64,000 nt of DNA from AC-37 sp035275105 (GTDB lineage: Bacteria; Actinomycetota; Thermoleophilia; Solirubrobacterales; Thermoleophilaceae), in assembly GCA_035275105.1 (NCBI GenBank), contig DATENL010000005.1:1-64000 (forward strand). The letters are read 5' to 3'. The translations under genes were made by a program, and so were the position numbers. Numbering within the stretch: position 1 is the stretch's first letter; each line of letters starts with the position of its first letter. Of this stretch, positions 1-7,770 are shown piece by piece. The notes under the pieces were generated by a model, which saw only the letters and a list, made by a program, of their open reading frames with translations, did no database searches and was not told where the DNA came from.

Positions 1-2270
1 ACCTGCACGACAATCTCCGCCTCGTCTTCCTTCGCCATTTCGGAATCGAAGGACGGCCAGCACTGCCGGAATACCGGGCCTTCGCGCCCGATCTCCTCCC
101 AGATTTCCTGAGAGACATACGGGGCAAACGGCGCGAGCATCAAGGCGAGTTTCTCCGCGACCTCCTGGAGCACACCGCCCGAGATGTTGCCCTCCTCGGC
201 GTACAGCACGTTGACCAGCTCCATGACGCTCTCGATGCACGTGTTGAAGTGCCAGCGCGTCTCGAAATCTTCGGTCACTTTGCGGAGACATTGGTGCAGC
301 TTGCGCAATACTTTTCGGTCCGACGCGCCTTCCGCCGAACCGCTGCCCGCATTCCGTGTCACGAAGCGGTATACGCGCCCGAGGAATCGATAGATCCCTT
401 CCGCGCCTTCGGTCCGCCAGTCGACTTCCTTCTCCGGCGGCCCCGCGAAGAGGATGAACATGCGGGCCGTGTCCGCGCCGAACTTGTCGGCCAGCATGTC
501 GGCGCCCACCACGTTCCCCTTCGACTTCGACATCTTCGCGCCCTCGGCGATCACCATGCCTTGCGTGAACAACCGCGTGGCGGGCTCGCTGTTCCGGATC
601 AGCCCGAGGTCGCGCATCATCTTGGTGAAGAACCGCGAATAAATCAGGTGCAGGATGGCGTGCTCGACGCCGCCGATGTACTGATCGACGGGCATCCACC
701 GGGCGGTGACGGCGGGGTCCCAGGCCGCGGTGTCGTTGTGCGCGTCGGTGTAGCGCAGGAAGTACCAGGAGGAGTCGACGAACGTGTCCATCGTGTCGGT
801 CTCGCGACGGGCCGGGCCGCCGCACCGCGGGCACGTCGTGTTGACCCAGTCCTCCGCCGCGGCCAGCGGCGAGCGGCCCTGCGGCGCGTAGTCCCGGACG
901 TCGGGCAGCGGCACCGGCAGGTCCTCGACGGGCACCGGCACGATCCCGTCGGTCTCGCAGTAGACGATCGGGATCGGGCAGCCCCAGTAGCGCTGGCGGG
1001 AGAGCAGCCAGTCGCGCAGGCGGTAGTTGACCGAGCGGTGCCCGCGGCCTTCGGCGTCGAGCCAGTCGATGATCGCGTCCTTGCCCGTCACCGACGGCAT
1101 GCCGGTGAACTGACCGGAGTTGACCAGCACCTCGTCGTCGCTGTGGGCGACGAACGGCGCGTCCGGGTCGACCTCGCCGGACGCGGGCGCGACCACCTGT
1201 CGGATCGGCAGATCGAACGCCTTGGCGAAGTCGAAGTCGCGCTGGTCGTGCGCGGGCACGGCCATGATCGCTCCGGTGCCGTACTCCATCAGCACGTAGT
1301 CGGCGACGAACATCGGGATCTCCTCGCCGTTGACCGGGTTGGTGACCGTCCGCCCCAGAGGGACGCCGGTCTTCTCGCGGTCCTCGGCCCCGCGGTCCTC
1401 GGCCGACGACGAGATCGCGTGGTTCACGTAGTCGCGCACCTCGGGCGAGTCGCTGAGCTTGAGCACGTCCGGGTGCTCGGGCGCCATCACGAAGAAGGTC
1501 GCGCCGAAGAGCGTGTCCGGCCGGGTGGTGAAGACCGGGTAGTCGGTGCCGGCCGACTCGCAGCGGAACACGACCTCGGCGCCCTCCGAGCGCCCGATCC
1601 AGTTGCGCTGCATCGTCACGACGTGCTCGGGCCAGCTCACCGTCGCGAGGTCGTCGAGCAGCCGGTCGGCGTAGTCGGTGATCTTGAAGAACCACTGCTC
1701 GAGCTGGCGCGCCTCGACGAGCGAGCCGCAGCGCTCGCAGCGGCCGTCGATCACCTGCTCGTTGGCGAGCACGGTCGCGTCCTTGGGGCACCAGTTGACG
1801 GCCGCCTCGGCGCGGTACGCCAGCCCGCGCTCGAGCATCCTCAGGAAGATCCACTGCGTCCAGCGGTAGACGCGCGGCTCGTGGGTCCCGAACTCGCGCG
1901 TCCAGTCGATCGAGATGCCCCATTCCTTGAACTGGCGGCGGAACTCCGCGATCGAGGCCTCGGTCGAGTCGCGCGGGTGCTGACCGGTCTTGATCGCGTG
2001 GTTCTCGGCGGGCAGCCCGAACGCGTCGTAGCCCATTGGGTGGAGCACGCGATGCCCGTTCCGGCGCCGGAAGTGCGCGATCGCGTCCCCGATCGAGTAG
2101 CACTTGAGGTGGCCCATGTGGGGCTCTCCGGACGGGTACGGCAGCATCTCGAGGACGTACGACTTCTCGATCTCGGAGGCCGGGTCGTTGGGCACCTCCC
2201 ACGTGCGCTCGTCCGCCCACAGGCGCTGCCACCTGCTCTCGATCGCGCGCGGGTCGTACCGGTCGGCCAT
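1..2270 (-). CDS. leuS: Leucyl-tRNA synthetase (3' end beyond window)
   Basis: Class I aminoacyl-tRNA synthetase that charges tRNA-Leu in the cytosol. It reads leftward off the window edge, so about 756 N-terminal and central codons are visible and only the last part of the tRNA-binding C-terminus is missing. The HIGH signature is HMGH at residues 51-54 and the KMSKS loop is exact at 579-583. Between them are the editing-domain motif TTRPDTLFGAT and two CxxC pairs (CERCG, CPRCG). The ATG at 2270 starts MADRYDPRAIESRWQ, the usual beginning of the family. The first 650 bp of the window (C-terminal half of the protein) are visibly poorer in GC than the rest of the gene. A 2-kb open frame runs antisense to this gene and is an artefact of GC-rich codon usage. 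Confidence 0.97.
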   Translation of the reverse strand, partial: MADRYDPRAIESRWQRLWADERTWEVPNDPASEIEKSYVLEMLPYPSGEPHMGHLKCYSIGDAIAHFRRRNGHRVLHPMGYDAFGLPAENHAIKTGQHPRDSTEASIAEFRRQFKEWGISIDWTREFGTHEPRVYRWTQWIFLRMLERGLAYRAEAAVNWCPKDATVLANEQVIDGRCERCGSLVEARQLEQWFFKITDYADRLLDDLATVSWPEHVVTMQRNWIGRSEGAEVVFRCESAGTDYPVFTTRPDTLFGATFFVMAPEHPDVLKLSDSPEVRDYVNHAISSSAEDRGAEDREKTGVPLGRTVTNPVNGEEIPMFVADYVLMEYGTGAIMAVPAHDQRDFDFAKAFDLPIRQVVAPASGEVDPDAPFVAHSDDEVLVNSGQFTGMPSVTGKDAIIDWLDAEGRGHRSVNYRLRDWLLSRQRYWGCPIPIVYCETDGIVPVPVEDLPVPLPDVRDYAPQGRSPLAAAEDWVNTTCPRCGGPARRETDTMDTFVDSSWYFLRYTDAHNDTAAWDPAVTARWMPVDQYIGGVEHAILHLIYSRFFTKMMRDLGLIRNSEPATRLFTQGMVIAEGAKMSKSKGNVVGADMLADKFGADTARMFILFAGPPEKEVDWRTEGAEGIYRFLGRVYRFVTRNAGSGSAEGASDRKVLRKLHQCLRKVTEDFETRWHFNTCIESVMELVNVLYAEEGNISGGVLQEVAEKLALMLAPFAPYVSQEIWEEIGREGPVFRQCWPSFDSEMAKEDEAEIVVQ

Positions 2271-2330
2271 GCGGTCGAACGTTATCGGCGGGGCTTTCCG
2301 TCCCCGCACTCTGGGACCATCGGTTTCCGT

Positions 2331-2903
2331 ATGGACGAGGAGTACGAGGGGTTCCAGGAACCCACGGAGGAGTACGAGTACCACGAGCCGCTGTCGGCGG
2401 CGGACATCGCGGCCGGTCAGGTGGCCGCGATCGTCACCGCGGCGGAGCACGCGGCGGCCGAGATCGCGGCCGGGGCGGAGCGCGACGCGCGCGAGAAGGA
2501 ACGCGAGGTCGACCGCCAGCTCACCGAGCACCGCAAGCAGGCCGACGCCGACGCCAAGAAGCTCAGGGAGGACGCCCAGGCCGAGGCCGTCCGGATCGGC
2601 GAGATCGCGCGCAAGGAGGCCGACGAGCGGATCGCGACCGCGCAGGCAGCGGCGGACGAGGCGCTCGCCCAGGCGCAGGCGATCGGCGCCGGGCTGCGAC
2701 AGCTCGCCGCGTCGCTGGAGGGACAGGCCGAGCGGCTCTTGCGCGACGTCCAGGCCGGCCACCGGCGGCTGATGGCCGACCTCCAGGTGGGCGCCGGACA
2801 CGCGGAGCCGGACCGGCCGGCGCGCGAGCGCGAGCGCGAGCCCCGCAGTGGCGGCGGGGGCCTCGACCTCGAGGTGCCCGAGTGGGCCGAGAAGCGGCCC
2901 TAA
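2331..2903 (+). CDS. Acidic N-terminus plus coiled-coil protein, function unknown
   Basis: A 190-residue protein of no recognised function, divergent from leuS with 60 bp between the starts. The first 25 residues are very acidic and tyrosine-rich (DEEYEGF, EEYEYHE). Residues about 30-150 are an Ala/Glu/Arg/Lys heptad-rich helix, almost certainly a long coiled coil, and the C-terminus is a basic RERERE stretch followed by Gly4. The composition resembles DivIVA-like or ATP-synthase-b-like coiled coils, but no family motif is clear enough to name it. The ATG at 2331 was chosen because the acidic leader begins there; the frame is open further upstream only as antisense of leuS. It lies 10 bp ahead of the GNAT gene, so the two are probably co-transcribed. 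Confidence 0.7.
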   Translation: MDEEYEGFQEPTEEYEYHEPLSAADIAAGQVAAIVTAAEHAAAEIAAGAERDAREKEREVDRQLTEHRKQADADAKKLREDAQAEAVRIGEIARKEADERIATAQAAADEALAQAQAIGAGLRQLAASLEGQAERLLRDVQAGHRRLMADLQVGAGHAEPDRPAREREREPRSGGGGLDLEVPEWAEKRP

Positions 2904-2913
2904 CGTTGGCCGG

Positions 2914-3453
2914 GTGCCCGGCCTCCAGCGCCTCGACGTAGCCCTCAGCGACGGCGAGGTGGCGCTGCGCGAGTGGCGCGCCGCCGACGTCGAGGCGATC
3001 GTCGAGCCGCTCAACGACCCGGCCATCGCGCGCTGGACCCGCGTGCCGAGTCCCTACACGCGCGAGGACGCCGTGGAGTTCCTGGCCCGCGTCGACGCGG
3101 GCCGCGCCACCGGCGAGGCCCTCTCGCTGGCGATGGTCGCGCCCGCCACCGGGGCGCTAGTCGGCTCGATCGCCCTGCACGTGGTCTCGTGGGAATACAG
3201 GCGGGGGAACATCGGCTACCTCGTGTTCCCCGCGGCGCGCGGCCGCGGGCTCGCGCCGCGCGCGGTTCGCCTCCTGGCGCGCTGGGCGTTCGAGCGAGCC
3301 GACCTCGCGCGCGTGGGCATCCTCACCCGCGTCGGCAACGACGCGTCCCAGCGCGTGGCGGAGAAGGCGGGCTTCACGCGCGAGGGCGTGCTGCGCGCCT
3401 ACATGGACGAGGACATGGTGTCCTGGTCGCTGGTGCCGGCGGACCTGTCCTGA
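2914..3453 (+). CDS. GNAT-family N-acetyltransferase (RimJ/RimL-like)
   Basis: A 179-residue acetyl-CoA-dependent N-acetyltransferase of the Acetyltransf_3 (RimJ/RimL/SpeG) type. The N-terminal part LRPL-like strand (VALREWRAADVEAI) and the region PSPYTREDAVEFLARV are typical. The acetyl-CoA pyrophosphate loop is AARGRGLAPRAVRLL, and the C-terminal EKAGFTREGVLRAYM is the usual last strand. Substrate unknown; a protein N-terminus or a small amine is possible. The GTG at 2914 is preferred because homologous sequence starts there. The stop at 3451-3453 abuts the stop of the convergent sigma-factor gene at 3454, leaving no room for a terminator between them. Confidence 0.85.
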   Translation: MPGLQRLDVALSDGEVALREWRAADVEAIVEPLNDPAIARWTRVPSPYTREDAVEFLARVDAGRATGEALSLAMVAPATGALVGSIALHVVSWEYRRGNIGYLVFPAARGRGLAPRAVRLLARWAFERADLARVGILTRVGNDASQRVAEKAGFTREGVLRAYMDEDMVSWSLVPADLS

Positions 3454-4503
3454 CTAGGCGGCCAGCGCCTGGAGCTCGCGCTCCTCGGCGAGGCGCCGGA
3501 GCGCGCGGCGTTCGAGCTTCCGGACGCCCTCGGCGGAGAGGTCCATGATCTTGGCGACCTCGCGCAGCGTCATCGGCTCGCGGCCGCCGAGGCCGAAGCG
3601 CAGCTCGATCACGCGCCTCGCCGTGTCGTCGAGCCGCTCGAGCGCGCGCCGGATCGACTCCTCCTCGAGCTCGACCGCAACCTCCTCGAGCGGGCTCGGC
3701 CCCTCCGCCGCGAGCAGCTCGCCGAGCTCCGCCTCGCCCTCGCCGCCGACGGGCGTCTCGAGCGACACCGGTACACGCTCGGCCGCGCGCAGCTCGTCGA
3801 GGTGGGCGGGGTCGATCCCGAGCGCGTTCGCCAGCTCGGCATCGGTCGGGTCGCGGCCCAGCTCGGCGCCGAGCTTCCGCTCCGCCGCGCGCAGGCGGCT
3901 CAGCTCCTGGCCGATGTGGACGGGGATCCGGATCGTGCGGGCCTGGTGCTGGAGGCCGCGCTGCATCGCCTGGCGGATCCACCACGTCGCGTAGGTCGAG
4001 AACTTGAAGCCGCGCCGGTAGTCGAACTTCTCGACCGCGCGGATCAGGCCAAGGATGCCCTCCTGGATCAGATCGAGGAACGGCAGCCCCGCGCCGCGGT
4101 AGCGCTTGGCGTTCGAGACGACGAGCCGCAGGTTCGCCTCGATCATCCGGTCCTTGGCGTCCTGGTCGCCGCGCTCGATCCGCTTCGCGAGGTCGACCTC
4201 CTCGGCGGCGGTCAGCAGCGGACGCTGCGAGATGTCGCGGAGGAACAGCTGAAGCGAGTCGCTCGTGGCCTCGGCGACGACCTCGTGCGTGTACGGCGCC
4301 TCCGGGTTCTCGGGCCGCGCGCCGTTCTCCTGCAGCTCGATACCGCGGCGGCGCGCCTCGCGGTAGAGCTCCTCGATCCGCTCCTCGTCCACGTCGAGTC
4401 CCTCGAAGGCCTCCGCCACCTCCGCGAACTCGAGCGTCCCGGCCTCCTCACCCCTACGAAGGAGATCCTCGAGGGTCCGCTCGATGGCGGCCTGGTCGCT
4501 CAT
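3454..4503 (-). CDS. RNA polymerase sigma-70 factor, RpoD/SigA-like
   Basis: A 349-residue sigma factor with regions 1.2 to 4 of the primary-sigma type. Region 1.2 is DSLQLFLRDISQRPLLTAAEE. Region 2 contains ANLRLVVSNAKRYRG, FLDLIQEGILGLIRAVEKFDY and FSTYATWWIRQAMQRG. Region 3 begins RTIRIPVHIGQ and region 4 is VIELRFGL to the end. The 4.2 recognition helix reads SAEGVRKLERRALRRL rather than the usual ERIRQIE-KALRKLR, so this may be a principal-like paralogue rather than the housekeeping factor itself. The N-terminus before 1.2 is about 85 residues with an acidic 1.1-like segment. ATG at 4503; fdhD lies 23 bp upstream on the same strand, so the two could form an operon. Confidence 0.92.
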   Translation of the reverse strand: MSDQAAIERTLEDLLRRGEEAGTLEFAEVAEAFEGLDVDEERIEELYREARRRGIELQENGARPENPEAPYTHEVVAEATSDSLQLFLRDISQRPLLTAAEEVDLAKRIERGDQDAKDRMIEANLRLVVSNAKRYRGAGLPFLDLIQEGILGLIRAVEKFDYRRGFKFSTYATWWIRQAMQRGLQHQARTIRIPVHIGQELSRLRAAERKLGAELGRDPTDAELANALGIDPAHLDELRAAERVPVSLETPVGGEGEAELGELLAAEGPSPLEEVAVELEEESIRRALERLDDTARRVIELRFGLGGREPMTLREVAKIMDLSAEGVRKLERRALRRLAEERELQALAA

Positions 4504-4526
4504 ACGACCCAGGATACGCCCCTGTT

Positions 4527-5351
4527 CTAGGTGAGCCGGTCGGCCCTCGAATAAACGTTGAACGACCCCTCCCGGACGAACCCGCAGAGCAGCATCCCGC
4601 GGTCGCGGGCGAGCTCCACAGCCAGGCTCGACGGCGCTCCGACGGCCACGATTCCGGCCAGCCCGGCCAGGCTGGCCTTCTGGACGAGCTCGAACGACGC
4701 CCGCCCGCTCAGGCAGGCCAGGACCCCGGGGAGCGGGAAGCGGCCGCCCAGCAGGAGCTCGCCGATCGCCTTGTCCATGGCGTTGTGGCGCCCCACGTCC
4801 TCGTGCAGCGCGAGCAGGTCGCCGTCGGCGCCGAACAGCCCCGTGGCGTGCAACCCGCCGGTGCGATCGAACGCCCTCTGCATGCGCCGCGCCTCCTCGG
4901 GCGCGCGGCGGACCAGCTCGCGGTCGATCGGCGGCCCCGGCTCGGCCGGCGCGGCCTCCTGGCGCACGAACTCGAGGGCGCCCTTGCCGCACACCCCGCA
5001 CGACGAGCTGAGGTAGAAGCGGCGCTCGGCCGACGGGTCGCGGCGCAGGCCGGCGCGCGTGCGCACGTCGACCACGTTCGCGGCCAGGTCCTCGGCCGGG
5101 CCGACCTCGACGATGTCGTCGAGACCGGCGATCAGCGCCTCGCCGGCGAGGAAGCCGGCAGCGAGCGCCTCGTCCTCGCCGGGCGTGCGCATCGTGACGG
5201 CGAGCGGCTCGCCGTCGACGCGTATCTCGAGCGGCTCCTCCACGGCCAGCTCGTCGCGCGCCGGCTCGCGCTCGGCTCCGCGCACGCGCTCGATGTCGGC
5301 GCGGCTCACGTGGCGGTCGTGGGCGGTGCGCACGCGGACATCGTGGCGCAT
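4527..5351 (-). CDS. fdhD: Formate dehydrogenase accessory sulfurtransferase FdhD
   Basis: FdhD passes sulfur from the IscS desulfurase to the molybdenum or tungsten cofactor of formate dehydrogenase. The 274-residue sequence has the diagnostic CGVCG pair in SSSCGVCGKGALE, the early AVEEPLEIRVDGEPLAVTMRTPG block, the HEDVGRHNAMDKAIG block and the C-terminal ASFELVQKASLAGLAGIVAVGAPSSLAVELA block. No formate dehydrogenase is in the window; the only other molybdenum-type enzyme is the sulfite-oxidase-like protein at 30754, which does not normally need FdhD. The start is ATG at 5351; the following acylase gene diverges from 5400, so the two share a promoter region of about 50 bp. Confidence 0.93.
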   Translation of the reverse strand: MRHDVRVRTAHDRHVSRADIERVRGAEREPARDELAVEEPLEIRVDGEPLAVTMRTPGEDEALAAGFLAGEALIAGLDDIVEVGPAEDLAANVVDVRTRAGLRRDPSAERRFYLSSSCGVCGKGALEFVRQEAAPAEPGPPIDRELVRRAPEEARRMQRAFDRTGGLHATGLFGADGDLLALHEDVGRHNAMDKAIGELLLGGRFPLPGVLACLSGRASFELVQKASLAGLAGIVAVGAPSSLAVELARDRGMLLCGFVREGSFNVYSRADRLT

Positions 5352-5399
5352 CGCGGTGCGGCTCGCCGCGCGGGCCGACCGGTAGCATCGCCCGCGGTG

Positions 5400-7763
5400 G
5401 TGAGACGACGTATGGGGGCAGCGATGGTTGCCGGGGCATTGCTGCTGCCGGGCGCCGCCGGCGCCCGCGTGCGCCAGGCGGAGGACATCCTGCCGCCGGG
5501 GCAGAGCGGGTTCGTCTCGGTGACCGGGCTCGCGGACGGCACGGGATCGCCGCACCTCCAGGATCAGACGCCGCTCTTCCTGAGGCACCGGTTCAAGGGC
5601 CACATGTTCGGCCAGCCGGCGGAGTCGACGGAGTCGCCGCGCAGCGGGGTCACCATCGCGCGCGACCGGTTCGGCGTGCCCAGCGTCCGCGGGAACACGG
5701 CCGACGACGTCTGGTTCGGCGCCGGCTACTCCATGGCCCAGGACCGGCTGTTCCAGCTCGAGCTCTTCCGCCGCGCCACCAAGGGCCACCTGGCCGAGAT
5801 CCTCGGCAAGGGCTACGTGGAGATGGACGTCCAGGTCCGGCGCGACTTCTACAACGCCGCCGAGCGGGCGGCCCAGCTCGCCTCGCTTCCGCCGGCGCTG
5901 CGCGCCCGGTTCGTGAGCATGAGGGACGGGATCAACGCGTGGATCGCCGAGACCCGGCTCGATCCCACCAAGCGCCCGGGCGAGTTCGCGGCGGTCGGCG
6001 AGCCGACCGGCCCGGCGGACTGGACGCTCGACGATTCGACCGCGATCGGCATCTACCTCGCGCGCACGGTCCCGAGCGACGACGGCGAGGAGCTGAACAA
6101 CGTGCGCGCGCTGCGTGCCTTCGGCGCGCCGCTGTTCGACAGGCTGCTGCCGATCCGCGCGAAGCACCAGCTTTCGACGGTGCCGAGGTCGGCGGGGAGC
6201 TTCCCCGCCCAGCCCGGTCGCACGCGCAAGCAGGAGCGCACCGGCTACGCGCGCTCTCAGAAGTTCACGGCGTCGCTCGCGCTGCCCTCGGCCGCGGCGG
6301 CCGGCGGCGGGAGCGCGGCGGCGAAGGAGCGGCGGCTGCCGCTCATCGGCGCGCTCGGCCATCACGGCGGCTCGAACATGTGGGCGCTGCGCGGCGGGGG
6401 CGGCACGGCGACGCTCTGGAACGGCCCGCAGCTCGGGTTCCAGATCCCCGAGCTGTTCGTCGAGCTCGAGCTGCACGGGCCGGGCATCGACGTGCGCGGC
6501 ACCACGGCCCCAGGCGTGCCGGTCATCGGCATCGGCCACAACGGCCACGTCGCCTGGGGACTCACGAGCGGCCTGACCGACGACGACGACCTCTACGCCG
6601 AGAAGCTCGCCGGTCCCGAGGCGTACACGTTCAAGGGCAAGCGCGTGAAGATGAACTGCCACACGGAGACGGTCGAGTACAACTCGCCCCCTTCCGACAT
6701 CCTCGGGATGCATCCCCCCGAGTCGGGGTCCCAGGACGTCCGCCTCTGCCGGACGGTTCACGGCCCCGTGCAGGAGCGCGCGGGCGGCGTCGCGTACGCG
6801 CGCCGCTACGCGATCTGGAAGCGCGAGGTCGGGACGCTGCGCGGCCTCTCGGAGGTCAACGCGGCGAGGACGATCGGGGACGTCAACCGGGCGGCGGCCA
6901 AGCTCACCTGGAACGAGAACCTGATGGCGGCGGACGACCGCGGGCACATCGGCTACTGGCATCCCGGGCTGCTCCAGATCAAGCCGCGCGGGTGGGACGA
7001 GCGCCTGCCCTTCCCCGGGACCGGCAACGCCGAGTGGCGCGGGTTCCTGACGGTCGCGCAGCGCCCGCGCGTGATCGATCCCAAGCAGGGCTACCTCTTC
7101 AACTGGAACAACATGCCCTCGACGGGCTGGACGCAGGGAGACGCGCCCGCGCGCGAGCGCCTGCTGGGGCCGCATCACCGCTCCGGCCTGATCCGCAAGG
7201 CGGTGAAGCGGGCGAAGCGCCGGGGCGGCGGCTTCGTGCGCACGCGCGCGGTCGACGCCTACACCGGCTACCACGCCCAGCAGCGCGTGCTCCTCGACAA
7301 GCGGCTCCGCCACGTGAGCGAGGGCGCCCGCGGCAAGGCGCGGGCGGTGCTGAAGACGATCCTGCGCTGGCAGGGCAACTACGCGCGCACCGACGCCAAG
7401 GGCAGGGTCGCCCCGGGCGTGGCAGCCTGGCGCACGTTCATGGCCGAGGCCCAGAAGCGGATGTTCGGGCGCTTCACGGGCGAGGGCGTCGAGTCGGTGC
7501 TGGATACGCGCGGCGGCTCGCACCTGCTCGAGTCGACCTGGGGCGAGGTCTATGCGCTGCGACACCTGCCGCGCAGGACGCTGCGCGCCGTCGCCGCGAA
7601 GTCGTTCGGGATACTCGTGGGCCGCTTCGGGACGGCGAACAGGGCCCGCTGGCGGGAGCCGCGCCAGATGTACGAGACGAGCTCGCAGGGCGCGGCGAGC
7701 ATGGGCGATATCCCGTTCTTCGACCGCGGTACCTACGAGCACGTGGTGGAGCTTGGGCCGTAG
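5400..7763 (+). CDS. Exported penicillin-acylase-family Ntn hydrolase
   Basis: A 787-residue precursor of the penicillin amidase (peptidase S45) family, which hydrolyses amide bonds of N-acyl compounds such as beta-lactams, acyl-homoserine lactones or N-acyl amino acids. A signal peptide is evident (RRRMGAAMVAGALLLPGAAGA). The alpha chain has the family block DRFGVPSVRGNTADDVWFGAGY. The beta chain would begin at Ser325 in HHGGSNMW, where self-cleavage exposes the nucleophile. Downstream, PGVPVIGIGHNGHVAWGLT and WNENLMAADDRGHIGYWHPG match the beta subunit. Start options are GTG 5397, GTG 5400 or ATG 5412. The stop is 8 bp before the amine oxidase gene, so the two are likely one operon. Substrate cannot be told from sequence. 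Confidence 0.9.
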   Translation: MRRRMGAAMVAGALLLPGAAGARVRQAEDILPPGQSGFVSVTGLADGTGSPHLQDQTPLFLRHRFKGHMFGQPAESTESPRSGVTIARDRFGVPSVRGNTADDVWFGAGYSMAQDRLFQLELFRRATKGHLAEILGKGYVEMDVQVRRDFYNAAERAAQLASLPPALRARFVSMRDGINAWIAETRLDPTKRPGEFAAVGEPTGPADWTLDDSTAIGIYLARTVPSDDGEELNNVRALRAFGAPLFDRLLPIRAKHQLSTVPRSAGSFPAQPGRTRKQERTGYARSQKFTASLALPSAAAAGGGSAAAKERRLPLIGALGHHGGSNMWALRGGGGTATLWNGPQLGFQIPELFVELELHGPGIDVRGTTAPGVPVIGIGHNGHVAWGLTSGLTDDDDLYAEKLAGPEAYTFKGKRVKMNCHTETVEYNSPPSDILGMHPPESGSQDVRLCRTVHGPVQERAGGVAYARRYAIWKREVGTLRGLSEVNAARTIGDVNRAAAKLTWNENLMAADDRGHIGYWHPGLLQIKPRGWDERLPFPGTGNAEWRGFLTVAQRPRVIDPKQGYLFNWNNMPSTGWTQGDAPARERLLGPHHRSGLIRKAVKRAKRRGGGFVRTRAVDAYTGYHAQQRVLLDKRLRHVSEGARGKARAVLKTILRWQGNYARTDAKGRVAPGVAAWRTFMAEAQKRMFGRFTGEGVESVLDTRGGSHLLESTWGEVYALRHLPRRTLRAVAAKSFGILVGRFGTANRARWREPRQMYETSSQGAASMGDIPFFDRGTYEHVVELGP

Positions 7764-7770
7764 CGCGGGC

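Noticed and set aside
249..2330. Long rightward open frame preceding the coiled-coil gene
   Set aside because: It is exactly antisense to leuS, which has unmistakable class I motifs; the open frame is a by-product of high third-position GC. Only the part from ATG 2331 is accepted.
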